Part shown: piece after piece, positions 24,307-32,297 of the stretch | How the letters are laid out: every line of letters begins with the position of its first letter | Numbering within the stretch: position 1 is the stretch's first letter | Assembly: GCA_963605745.1 (NCBI GenBank) | Contig: CAVCWT010000005.1 | Coordinates: 1-64,000 of the forward strand | DNA from: CAG-791 sp963605745 | GTDB lineage: Bacteria > Bacillota > Clostridia > Lachnospirales > Lachnospiraceae | Direction of reading: 5' to 3' | Length of the DNA: 64,000 nucleotides | Program-made: the position numbers and the translations under genes | The notes under the pieces: model-generated | Database searches by the model: none | What the model saw: the letters and a program-made list of their open reading frames with translations, nothing else | What the model was told of the DNA's origin: nothing

Positions 24307-26106
24307 ATGGGACATTATCAGAACTTTAAGAGCGTGATTTACTGCACGGCGCAGTCAATGGTCTCCATTTCGATGGAGGAGCTGCAGCGGCAGGTCGATT
24401 TTTTTCAGAAATATGTCGGGGTTGATAAGGTCTATCTGGAGCCTTACCGTGATGACTGCCTGGTTCCGCGGGATCAGCTGGAGCGCTGTATCGATGTGTT
24501 CCACCAAAACGGCATCGAGGTAGCAGGCGGCATTACCACGACGATTTCCGGACAGGGAGAGGCAGATGCTGGGAGACAGCGCCTGTTCAACACTTATTGC
24601 TATTCGAATGAACGGATGCGTCAGCATTTAAAGAAAACGGTGGAGTACATTGCCGGAATCTATGATGAGTTCATCATTGATGATTTCTTTTTTACCAACT
24701 GCACCTGCGACGACTGCCGGAAGGCAAAGGGGAATCGCAGCTGGGAAGCGTTCCGCCTGGATCTGATGAAGGAGGTTTCGGAAAATCTGATTCTGAAGCC
24801 GGCCAGAGCCGTGAACCCAAAGATTTCCGTTACCATCAAGTTCCCGAACTGGATGGAGAGCTACCAGGAGGCGGGCTACAATCCCGGGGAGCAGAAGGAT
24901 CTTTTCGAGAAGATCTTTACCGGCACGGAGACGCGTCACCAGCGGCATACCGATCAGCACCTGCCGCGCTATGAGAGCTATTCCATCATGCGGTATATGG
25001 AGAATCTGGCCCCCGGCCGCAACGGCGGCGGGTGGTTTGACTGCTACCAGTGCTATCCCATGGACAGCTATCTGGAGCAGGCGTATCTAACGGTGCTCTC
25101 GCGTCCGCAGGAGGTCATGATGTTCTGCTGGGGGAGCCTGTACAACAACAAGCTGATTACGCCGATGGGCTTCCAGTTAGGGCGCCTTGATGCGATGCTG
25201 TCAAAGGTCGGTGGCTGCACGGGACTGCCTTGTTACCTTCCGTTAAATGCACAGGGCGAGGATCACGCAGAGGACTATCTGGGAATGGCAGGAATTCCCT
25301 TTGAGGGGGTTCCACAGTTCCCGGAGGGTGAAAAGGCGGTCTTTTTGACGGTTCAGGCACTGCAGGATGACAAGATCATGGAGAAGCTAGAACGCTTTGT
25401 CTCTGGCGGCGGCAAGGCGATCGTAACCTCCGGCTTTGTGAAGGAAGCGCTGGCAAAGTCACCGGAGCAGATGGCGGCAATGACATCGATCCGCTTCCGT
25501 GGCCGCGTGTTCGTAGCGCAGGACTACATGACCGAGCGGGAACACGGCTGGGGCACGGAGCAGTGCTGCGGCCAAAAGCCGGTGCTGTTCCCGGTGATGG
25601 AGCACCGCAACAACACGACCTGGGCCCTTGCCAAGGGCTTTGGCGGAGATGAGAGCTACGGCCTGTTGCTGCGCGATACCTATGGGAAAGGTCAGCTGAT
25701 CACACTGGTGCTGCCGGACAGCATCGCAGATCTGAAACATCTGCCGGTTCCGATTCTGAACCGAATTCGGTCAGAGCTGAGCATCGGGGATGTGATTCTG
25801 GACGGTCCCGGCCAGATCTCTTTGTTCACCTACGACAATGACACCTTCTGCATTTATCCGTACGCCTGCGACGAGAATGCGGCAGAGCAGCAGCTGCGCA
25901 TCCGCATCAAGGGACGGGCAAAGGAGCTCTATTCACTGGAGAATGACCAAATACGGTTCGAACCCATTCAGAGAGGAAACGGGGAGACACTGTTCGAGGT
26001 TCGCATTGAACCGGGCGAATTCCTGTTCCTTGGAATCTGCTGGGAAGAGGACCGCAAGGGTGAAAGCGCAGAAAAAGAGTGGGGATCTGCTCCGCACGAG
26101 TTCTAG
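24307..26106 (+). CDS. Hypothetical multidomain protein, putative TIM-barrel glycoside hydrolase-like
   Basis: 599-aa cytoplasmic protein (no signal peptide or membrane segment). Residues about 1-310 look like a beta/alpha barrel: DKVYLEPYRDD, NGIEVAGGITT, YDEFIIDDFFFTNCTCDDC, ISVTIKFPNW, EVMMFCWGSL. The acidic IIDDFFF is at a place where retaining glycosidases carry a catalytic acid, and NCTCDDCRKAKG may bind a metal. Residues about 350-480 resemble a GATase1-like trimerisation domain (FLTVQALQDD, FVSGGGKAIVTSG), and the C-terminus is a beta domain. The layout recalls GH42-like enzymes, but I cannot name the family. ATG 24307 has AGGAGGGG upstream. The stop codon TAG lies in a CTAGTACAGCG repeat. 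Confidence 0.6.
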   Translation: MGHYQNFKSVIYCTAQSMVSISMEELQRQVDFFQKYVGVDKVYLEPYRDDCLVPRDQLERCIDVFHQNGIEVAGGITTTISGQGEADAGRQRLFNTYCYSNERMRQHLKKTVEYIAGIYDEFIIDDFFFTNCTCDDCRKAKGNRSWEAFRLDLMKEVSENLILKPARAVNPKISVTIKFPNWMESYQEAGYNPGEQKDLFEKIFTGTETRHQRHTDQHLPRYESYSIMRYMENLAPGRNGGGWFDCYQCYPMDSYLEQAYLTVLSRPQEVMMFCWGSLYNNKLITPMGFQLGRLDAMLSKVGGCTGLPCYLPLNAQGEDHAEDYLGMAGIPFEGVPQFPEGEKAVFLTVQALQDDKIMEKLERFVSGGGKAIVTSGFVKEALAKSPEQMAAMTSIRFRGRVFVAQDYMTEREHGWGTEQCCGQKPVLFPVMEHRNNTTWALAKGFGGDESYGLLLRDTYGKGQLITLVLPDSIADLKHLPVPILNRIRSELSIGDVILDGPGQISLFTYDNDTFCIYPYACDENAAEQQLRIRIKGRAKELYSLENDQIRFEPIQRGNGETLFEVRIEPGEFLFLGICWEEDRKGESAEKEWGSAPHEF

Positions 26107-26156
26107 TACAGCGATTTTTAAATATCTGGCCAGTTATTTTGCAAACGCTGTACTAG
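26103..26156. repeat. CTAGTACAGCG palindrome, full copy
   Basis: Perfect 11-bp terminal inverted repeats CTAGTACAGCG (26103-26113) and CGCTGTACTAG (26146-26156) around an AT-rich centre that includes TTATTTTGCAAA. The TAG at 26104-26106 is the stop codon of the preceding gene. Confidence 0.8.
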
Positions 26157-26169
26157 CACAGCGAAAAAT

Positions 26170-26220
26170 AATGCAGCAGATCAAGAAACGCAGCAGATAA
26201 AGAAACGCAGGGGATTCTGA
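26170..26220 (+). repeat. 17-bp tandem repeat, three units
   Basis: Units at 26170, 26187 and 26204, of the type AACGCAGCAGATAAAGA, immediately upstream of the carboxylesterase ribosome site. A third example in this window of short tandem repeats directly before a start codon. Confidence 0.65.
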
Positions 26221-26232
26221 CAAGGAGGGGAA

Positions 26233-27822
26233 ATGGCCTATCAATTCAAAAGAGAAACGGGCGTAGCAGTTGCCAACACCACACATGGAACGGCGCAGGG
26301 GTATGTAAAGGACAATTTATACATCTTCAAGGGAATTCCGTACGCAAAGGCAAGGCGATTCCACCGGCCGGAGTGTTATGACTGGGAGGGCGTGTTCGAT
26401 GCCTCCAGCTACGGCTATGTGTGCCCTTTGATGAGCGAGGACAGACCGAACGGGGAGCTTCTGGTGCCGCACCGGTACTGGCCGCAGAACGAGGACTGTC
26501 TGAATCTCAATATCTGGACACCGGGACTGGGAGATGGGAAAAAGCGGCCCATTCTGGTATGGTTCCACGGCGGCGGTTATTTTGCAGGGTCCTCCATTGA
26601 GCAGTGGGCCTATGAAGGCGAGAATATGGCAGAGCTCGGAGATGCCGTCGTTGTGAGTGTCAATCACAGACTGAATATTCTGGGATATCTGGATCTGTCA
26701 GATTACGGCGAGGAATATGTGAACTCAGGCAATGCTGGAACCGATGACCTGATTGCAGCGCTCAAGTGGATACATGACAATGCAGAAGTGTTCGGAGGCG
26801 ATCCGGAGAATGTAACGATCTTTGGTCAGTCGGGCGGCGGCGGAAAGGTGACCTGTATTCTGCAGTCTCCGGAGGCAGATGGTCTCTATCACCGCGGCAT
26901 CATCATGAGCGGTGTCTGCAGCGGCAGAGAGCCGGCACCGGTGAGCCTTCCGGACGTGGCAGGGAGCGGAAAGCCCTGCGCCGAGGCAATGATGGAGGAG
27001 CTGGGAATCCATACGATTCAGGAACTGGAGGAAGTACCGTATCGTGATCTGGCAAATGCCTATCAGAAGGTTTCCCCGAAATTGCAGAAAGAGGGCTGCA
27101 ACATTGGCTGTGCCCCGTTTAAAAATGCGTATTACGCCGGTGATCCCTTGTTCAACGGCTTCCGCGAGGAGACGGCCGGGATTCCACTTATCATCGGAAC
27201 GACCTACGGAGAGTTCAGTTCGTTTACGCCGGCACCGTATGACAAGCGGACCGCATCTTACGAGGAGCAGAAGGCCATCGTGAAGGCGACTCTCGGGGAA
27301 TCCGAGACGGAGAAGATTTTGCCGTTGTTCGAAGAGGCGTATCCGGAGCGTGCCATTGCAGATGTGACGCGAATCGACTTCATGTTCCGCGTTAACGATA
27401 TGGAGTACATTGCAGAGAGGAGCAAGCTGAATCACTGCACCTACTCGTATCTGTTCAATCATGACATGCCGATCGACGGCGGTGCAACGCCCTGGCACTG
27501 CGCGGACATTCCGTACGTGTTCCACAATACGCAGCTCGTGCCCTCGACGCAGGAGGGAGACGGCATCACCGAGACATTGGAGGAGAGCATTTTCTCTGCG
27601 GTCATGTCCTTTGCAAGGACAGGCGTTCCGACCGCTTCTCCTGCCGATGGTGTGATGGAGTGGCCGCCCTGCACCGAAGAGACAGAGAACGTGATGGTGA
27701 TTGACAACAGCTGGTCTTTGCGGCCGAATTTTGACCATGATCTGATAGCAGCGGTTCGGCCCTGCATGATGGCGGCCTTTATGCGAAATGCAGAGCAGAT
27801 GATGGAAAAGGCACAGCACTAA
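26233..27822 (+). CDS. Type B carboxylesterase
   Basis: 529-aa alpha/beta hydrolase. Oxyanion hole HGGGYFAG, early motif EDCLNLNIW, nucleophile Ser in FGQSGGGGK and catalytic His in PWHCADIPYVF. There is no signal peptide, so it is probably cytoplasmic. AAGGAGGGG lies 6 nt before ATG 26233. It may share a transcript with the putative glycosidase upstream, suggesting joint processing of an acylated glycoside; that is inference. Confidence 0.9.
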   Translation: MAYQFKRETGVAVANTTHGTAQGYVKDNLYIFKGIPYAKARRFHRPECYDWEGVFDASSYGYVCPLMSEDRPNGELLVPHRYWPQNEDCLNLNIWTPGLGDGKKRPILVWFHGGGYFAGSSIEQWAYEGENMAELGDAVVVSVNHRLNILGYLDLSDYGEEYVNSGNAGTDDLIAALKWIHDNAEVFGGDPENVTIFGQSGGGGKVTCILQSPEADGLYHRGIIMSGVCSGREPAPVSLPDVAGSGKPCAEAMMEELGIHTIQELEEVPYRDLANAYQKVSPKLQKEGCNIGCAPFKNAYYAGDPLFNGFREETAGIPLIIGTTYGEFSSFTPAPYDKRTASYEEQKAIVKATLGESETEKILPLFEEAYPERAIADVTRIDFMFRVNDMEYIAERSKLNHCTYSYLFNHDMPIDGGATPWHCADIPYVFHNTQLVPSTQEGDGITETLEESIFSAVMSFARTGVPTASPADGVMEWPPCTEETENVMVIDNSWSLRPNFDHDLIAAVRPCMMAAFMRNAEQMMEKAQH

Positions 27823-27827
27823 GCAGC

Positions 27828-27882
27828 GTTACCGCTTATTTGTCTGCCGCCACCCTGTCGATGGCAGGCGAGTAAGCGGTAA
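27828..27882. repeat. Hairpin between the esterase and glpK
   Basis: Arms GTTACCGCTTATTTGTCTGCC and GGCAGGCGAGTAAGCGGTAAC. There is no T run, so it may be a processing or stabilising hairpin rather than a terminator. Confidence 0.55.
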
Positions 27883-27910
27883 CTGGCACAGTACAAAGCA
27901 GGTGAAGAAT

Positions 27911-29410
27911 ATGAAACAATACATCATGGCACTGGATGCCGGAACAACCAGTAACCGCTGCATTCTGTTCGACGAAAAGGGCAGTATTGTCAGTATGGCA
28001 CAGCGGGAATTCCCGCAATATTATCCGGAGCCCGGATGGGTGGAGGAGGATGCGAATGAAATCTGGTCTACGATCCTTGCAGTTGCCGTTGAGGCAATGT
28101 ACAAGGTGGGCATCACCGGGGAGCAGATCGCAGCCATCGGCATCACGAATCAGCGTGAGACAACCATCGTCTGGGACCGCGCGACAGGCGAGCCAATCTA
28201 TCATGCCATCGTCTGGCAGTGCCGCAGAACGTCGGCCTACTGCGACGAACTGAAGGCGCAGGGACTGACTGAAACCATCCGCAGCAAGACGGGACTGGTG
28301 ATCGATGCGTATTTTTCGGCGACAAAGGTGAAATGGCTCCTGGATCACGTGGAAGGTGCGAGGGAAAAGGCAGAGGAAGGCGAGCTGGCCTTTGGAACGG
28401 TGGAGACGTGGCTCATCTGGAAGCTTACAGGAGGCCATCATCACAACACCGATTATTCCAATGCGAGCCGCACGATGCTGTTCAACATCAATACGCTGGA
28501 CTGGGATCAGGAGATTCTGGACCTTCTGGAGATTCCCCGCAGTATGCTGCCCAAGGTCAAGGATTCCAGCGGTTATTTCGGACACACGGATCCTACACTC
28601 TTTCAGGCACAGATTCCGATCACAGGAGCAGCCGGCGATCAGCAATGCGCCATGTTCGGGCAGTCGTGTTTTCGCAAGGGAGAGGTCAAGACGACCTATG
28701 GCACCGGAGGCTTTATGCTGCTGAATACGGGAGACCGGCCGGTGTTCTCGGAAAACGGCCTGGTGACCACCATAGCCTGGGGCATCGGCGGAACCATTAC
28801 CTATGCGATGGAAGGCTCGATCTTTGTAGCCGGTGCGGCAATTCAGTGGCTCCGGGATGAAATGAGGCTCATTGATTCTGCGGCGGATTCGGAATTTTTT
28901 GCCTCGAAGGTGAGAGATACGAACGGCTGCTATGTGATCCCGGCCTTTACAGGTCTCGGAGCACCGTACTGGGATCAGTATGCGCGGGGCACGATTGTCG
29001 GGATCACCCGCGGTGTGAACAAGAATCATATCATCCGGGCAACGCTGGAGTCCATTGCCTACCTTGTCAATGACGTTCTGGATGTGATGCGTAAGGATTC
29101 CGGAATCGGCATTCAGCAGCTGAAGGTGGACGGCGGCGCCAGCATCAATAACCTATTGATGCAGATGCAGGCAGACATTGCGAATATTCCGGTGGAGCGC
29201 CCGGCCTGCGTCGAAACAACGGCCCTCGGAGCAGCATATCTGGCAGGGTTGTCTGTCTGCTACTGGAAGGACATGGAAGCATTGCGGGAGAATAATATGA
29301 CAGAAAAGGTCTTTACCCCGCAGATTACGGACGAGGAGCTGGCAAGAAAACTAAGAGGTTGGCGCAGAGCTGTCCGATATTCGTTTGACTATGCAAGGGA
29401 GGATGTATGA
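27911..29410 (+). CDS. glpK: Glycerol kinase
   Basis: 499 aa, typical for GlpK. Phosphorylates glycerol to glycerol-3-phosphate. FGGY-family motifs: ALDAGTTSNRCILFDEKG, QRETTIVWDR, GAAGDQQCAMFGQ, TYGTGGFMLLNTG, GLGAPYWDQYARG and LKVDGGASINNLLMQMQAD. Start ATG 27911 is preferred over GTG 27902; both have only a modest AGGTGAAG. No glpF or glpD is nearby. Its stop overlaps the next gene in ATGA, the first of three such overlaps. Confidence 0.95.
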   Translation: MKQYIMALDAGTTSNRCILFDEKGSIVSMAQREFPQYYPEPGWVEEDANEIWSTILAVAVEAMYKVGITGEQIAAIGITNQRETTIVWDRATGEPIYHAIVWQCRRTSAYCDELKAQGLTETIRSKTGLVIDAYFSATKVKWLLDHVEGAREKAEEGELAFGTVETWLIWKLTGGHHHNTDYSNASRTMLFNINTLDWDQEILDLLEIPRSMLPKVKDSSGYFGHTDPTLFQAQIPITGAAGDQQCAMFGQSCFRKGEVKTTYGTGGFMLLNTGDRPVFSENGLVTTIAWGIGGTITYAMEGSIFVAGAAIQWLRDEMRLIDSAADSEFFASKVRDTNGCYVIPAFTGLGAPYWDQYARGTIVGITRGVNKNHIIRATLESIAYLVNDVLDVMRKDSGIGIQQLKVDGGASINNLLMQMQADIANIPVERPACVETTALGAAYLAGLSVCYWKDMEALRENNMTEKVFTPQITDEELARKLRGWRRAVRYSFDYAREDV

Positions 29411-30096
29411 CCTATTCGAAAATCCTGTTCGATCTGGATGGCACATTGACGGAGTCGGGGCCCGGCATTACGCATGCCGTACAGTATGCCCTGCATCAGA
29501 TGGGAATTGAGGAGCCGGACCGGTCACAGCTGCTGTCCTTTGTGGGACCGCCGCTGAATCTGAGCTTTAAGGAACGATACGGCATGAATGAAGAACAGAC
29601 GGCAGAGGCCATTCATCATTTCCGTGAGGTATATGATCGGGAAATGATTTTTGAAAATGAGGTCTATCCCGGCGTTCCCCGGATGCTGAAGACCCTGCAT
29701 GAAAAGGGCACACGTCTTGCCATTGCTTCTTCGAAACCGGAGAACATGGTACATAAGGTGCTGGAGCACTTTGGCCTGAAGGCGTATTTTGATGTCATTG
29801 TAGGCTCGAACATCAGTGAAGAGCTGGACAACAAGATGGGAGCAGACAACAAGCTCCTTATGGTGCAGCGTGCATTAAGAGAGCTGGGCGTTCCTGCGGC
29901 CGAGGAGGATGCAGTGATCGAAGGCTGCGCAATGGTGGGAGATCGATCTTTTGATATCAAGGGGGCACTGGCCAACCATGTGACAGCCGTGGGTGTTACC
30001 TATGGCTACGGCAGCAGAAGAGAGCTCGAGGAAGCCGGGGCAGAATACATTGCAGAGGACGTGCCGCAGCTGCAAAAGCTCCTGTGTCAGGAATGA
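29407..30096 (+). CDS. HAD-family hydrolase (phosphoglycolate phosphatase-like)
   Basis: 229 aa. HAD motifs: I FDLDGTLTESG, II LAIASSKPENM and IV MVGDRSFDIKGALANHVTAVGVTYGYGS. The cap region with GPPLNLSFKERYGM is typical of the Gph/PGMB subfamily. It is translationally coupled to glpK (ATGA). The substrate is unknown; the context hints at a small phosphorylated metabolite. Confidence 0.9.
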   Translation: MTYSKILFDLDGTLTESGPGITHAVQYALHQMGIEEPDRSQLLSFVGPPLNLSFKERYGMNEEQTAEAIHHFREVYDREMIFENEVYPGVPRMLKTLHEKGTRLAIASSKPENMVHKVLEHFGLKAYFDVIVGSNISEELDNKMGADNKLLMVQRALRELGVPAAEEDAVIEGCAMVGDRSFDIKGALANHVTAVGVTYGYGSRRELEEAGAEYIAEDVPQLQKLLCQE

Positions 30097-31028
30097 GGCG
30101 GCAAAACAGGACGCACCGCCTGCCGGCAGATGCTCCGGAAAAGGGTGTGCTCCGGCCTCCGGAATCCAATCAAAGGAAGAGAGATTTCTCGGCGATGCTG
30201 CAGTCGATTCTTCCGGCAATTGTCTATATCCTGTGCTGCCAGGTGTTGTTATCCCTTCTGGAGTCGTGTTTGGGATTGCTGCAGAGCTTTTCGATCAAGG
30301 AGGTGCTGCAGAACGGAGATTTTGTGACTGCTAAGAGCCTGCAGACAGTTGGCACTGCGGCAATGCAGAATCTGCAGGCATTGAATACAGCCGTTGCAGC
30401 GCTTGGGGCTTTGTGTGTGACGATGCGATTTCTAAAGGTCCGCCCAAAGCCGTATCGGCCGGAAGGGAGGCTGCACCGGGTGCCATCAAGGATGGAATAC
30501 GGCTTCCTGGTACTGGGGACAATGAGCGGTTCGATGGCACTCAATGCACTGCTGCAGGAAAGCGGCGCTGTGGCAGCAGATGCTGCGGCGAGTGCGGCAG
30601 CGGGACAGACACAGAAGGTGAGTATCCTGATCGGGGTGATGGTTTACGGGATTGCAGTGCCCTATGCGGAGGAAGAGATTTTTCGCGGAATCACCTTTGA
30701 GAGATTGTGGGAATCTTCCGGGAGCCTGATCCTTGGAACAGCAGGAAGTGCCCTCTTATTCGGAATCAGTCATGGAAACCTGGTTCAGGGCTGTTATGCT
30801 GCAGTGATGGGAGTGATGTTCTGCAATTTTCTGGCGAGAACGGAGAATTTAAGGGCGGTGATCGCACTTCATGGAGCCATTAATATTTTTACTCTCGTTT
30901 TATCAAGAGCAAACGCTTATAATGGGATAAGCGGGCGGGTGATATTCTATACCGGCCTTGGAGTTTTTATTTGCTGCATCATCGGAATATGCGGCGTCAA
31001 CAGCGGTAACCGTGGGAGAAGAGAATGA
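30093..31028 (+). CDS. CPBP family intramembrane metalloprotease
   Basis: 311 aa, six to eight membrane helices. CPBP motifs: EEEIFRG (motif 1), FGISHGNLVQGCYAAVMGV (motif 2) and a late HGAINIF. Start ATG 30093 overlaps the HAD stop (ATGA). These proteins are homologues of the prenyl protease Rce1; bacterial members act in protein processing or self-immunity. An Ala-rich extracellular loop (about 155-175) lies before the catalytic helices. Confidence 0.88.
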   Translation: MRRQNRTHRLPADAPEKGVLRPPESNQRKRDFSAMLQSILPAIVYILCCQVLLSLLESCLGLLQSFSIKEVLQNGDFVTAKSLQTVGTAAMQNLQALNTAVAALGALCVTMRFLKVRPKPYRPEGRLHRVPSRMEYGFLVLGTMSGSMALNALLQESGAVAADAAASAAAGQTQKVSILIGVMVYGIAVPYAEEEIFRGITFERLWESSGSLILGTAGSALLFGISHGNLVQGCYAAVMGVMFCNFLARTENLRAVIALHGAINIFTLVLSRANAYNGISGRVIFYTGLGVFICCIIGICGVNSGNRGRRE

Positions 31029-32191
31029 CAGATCGTGGCAGTGAGAATCGCAGCGGCGAGTACAATAACAGCAAGATCAACAACAACTGGGATCGTGACG
31101 ACATGGATTATGTCGGCATCGATAGGATGGGGTATGGACGCTGGAGCAGAACAGAAGACGATTTTGACTGGGAGGACGAGGACTGGTGGTTCGACGAAGA
31201 AAAGGCCAGAGCACATGATGCTGCAAAGTTCTCCGGGACGCTGGATCTGTCGTGGTATGAGAATGATGAATCTCTGAAAAATGCAGGTCCCCTGCAGCAG
31301 GAATCAAAAGACACAAAAGAGGCCGATACCAAGGCGAGCGAAAAGAAAAAGACGAGCAAAAAGAAAAAAAGTCTGGTATGGCGAGCAGCAGGATGGATTA
31401 TTCCGGCAGGGCTGGGGGTCGTTTTCGTCTATTCCTCGTGCCAGTTCGTGCAGCAGTATGCGGTATATCGGCAGGCCAGAAAGGAATATGAGGAGCTGGA
31501 TTCCTACATCTTGCTGACAGAGGATCTTTCGGAGAGTTCCGCGGCAGAAGAGGGGGAACAGGGAGAGATACCGGAGGAGCCGCAGATCGAATATCCGGCG
31601 CTTGATATTGATTATGACGCTCTGAAGGGAATCAACGATGAATTCGTCGGGGTCCTTTATATTCCGGTTCTGGATCTTCATTATCCGGTGACACAGGGCG
31701 AGGATGACGACAAATATTTGCATACCACCTTTGAAGGAACCTATAATGCATCCGGATGCATTTATCTCAATTATTCAGCATCGCCGGATTTTGGTGACAG
31801 CAATACGTTCATATTCGGTCACAATATGAAGAACGGCACAATGTTCGGCAGTCTCAAAAAATTCCTGCGGGACGAGACGCTGTGCGACGAGGATCCGTAC
31901 ATCTACATCTATCAGGAAGATCAGGTGCTGGTTTATCGTATTTTTGCCTACTATACGATTCCGGTGCGCGATGATGTCTATGATGATTTTGAGGGAGAGG
32001 ACGGCTATGATTCCTATGTTGCAGATGCCGGAAAACATTCCGTCTATCAAATGTCCGAAGAGGCAGGGGCTGAGATTGACTGGGCATCGAGACCACATCT
32101 TCTGACGCTGTCTACCTGCTATGCAACAGGACATGTGAATAACTTTGTGGTGCAGGGTGTCCTTATCGGGACAGCGCATACCGGAGAGTGA
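31025..32191 (+). CDS. Class B sortase with an Asn in place of the catalytic Arg
   Basis: 388 aa. An unusual acidic, low-complexity cytoplasmic region (1-110, many Asp/Glu/Trp) ends in a Lys-rich block, then one membrane helix (about 119-141) and the extracellular sortase domain. The fold markers are GVLYIPVLDLHYPVTQ, His266 in FIFGHNM and Cys365 in TLSTC. After the Cys, class B sortases normally have an Arg in an R-(F/Y/I)-V-V strand; here the strand reads VNNFVVQGVL with Asn373 at that place. It may be inactive, altered, or use another residue. No LPXTG/NPXTG substrate is seen in the window. Coupled to the CPBP gene by ATGA. Confidence 0.88.
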   Translation: MTDRGSENRSGEYNNSKINNNWDRDDMDYVGIDRMGYGRWSRTEDDFDWEDEDWWFDEEKARAHDAAKFSGTLDLSWYENDESLKNAGPLQQESKDTKEADTKASEKKKTSKKKKSLVWRAAGWIIPAGLGVVFVYSSCQFVQQYAVYRQARKEYEELDSYILLTEDLSESSAAEEGEQGEIPEEPQIEYPALDIDYDALKGINDEFVGVLYIPVLDLHYPVTQGEDDDKYLHTTFEGTYNASGCIYLNYSASPDFGDSNTFIFGHNMKNGTMFGSLKKFLRDETLCDEDPYIYIYQEDQVLVYRIFAYYTIPVRDDVYDDFEGEDGYDSYVADAGKHSVYQMSEEAGAEIDWASRPHLLTLSTCYATGHVNNFVVQGVLIGTAHTGE

Positions 32192-32214
32192 TGGCAGATT
32201 GAATATGTATTAGT

Positions 32215-32249
32215 AAAGGAGGTCAGCGCAAAGCGCTGACCTCCTTTTT
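32215..32249. terminator. Terminator between convergent sortase and TRAP operons
   Basis: Perfect stem AAAGGAGGTCAGCGC/GCGCTGACCTCCTTT followed by TTG on the plus strand; on the minus strand the stem ends in CTTTACT. Probably serves both operons, stronger for the plus strand. Confidence 0.8.
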
Positions 32250-32297
32250 GTGTCCAAGGTAGCCTAAAACCTTGAGATTATTATTTTCATTCACTGA

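Noticed and set aside
27828..27882. Intrinsic terminator before glpK
   Set aside because: The stem is good but no T run follows on either strand, so it is listed only as a hairpin.
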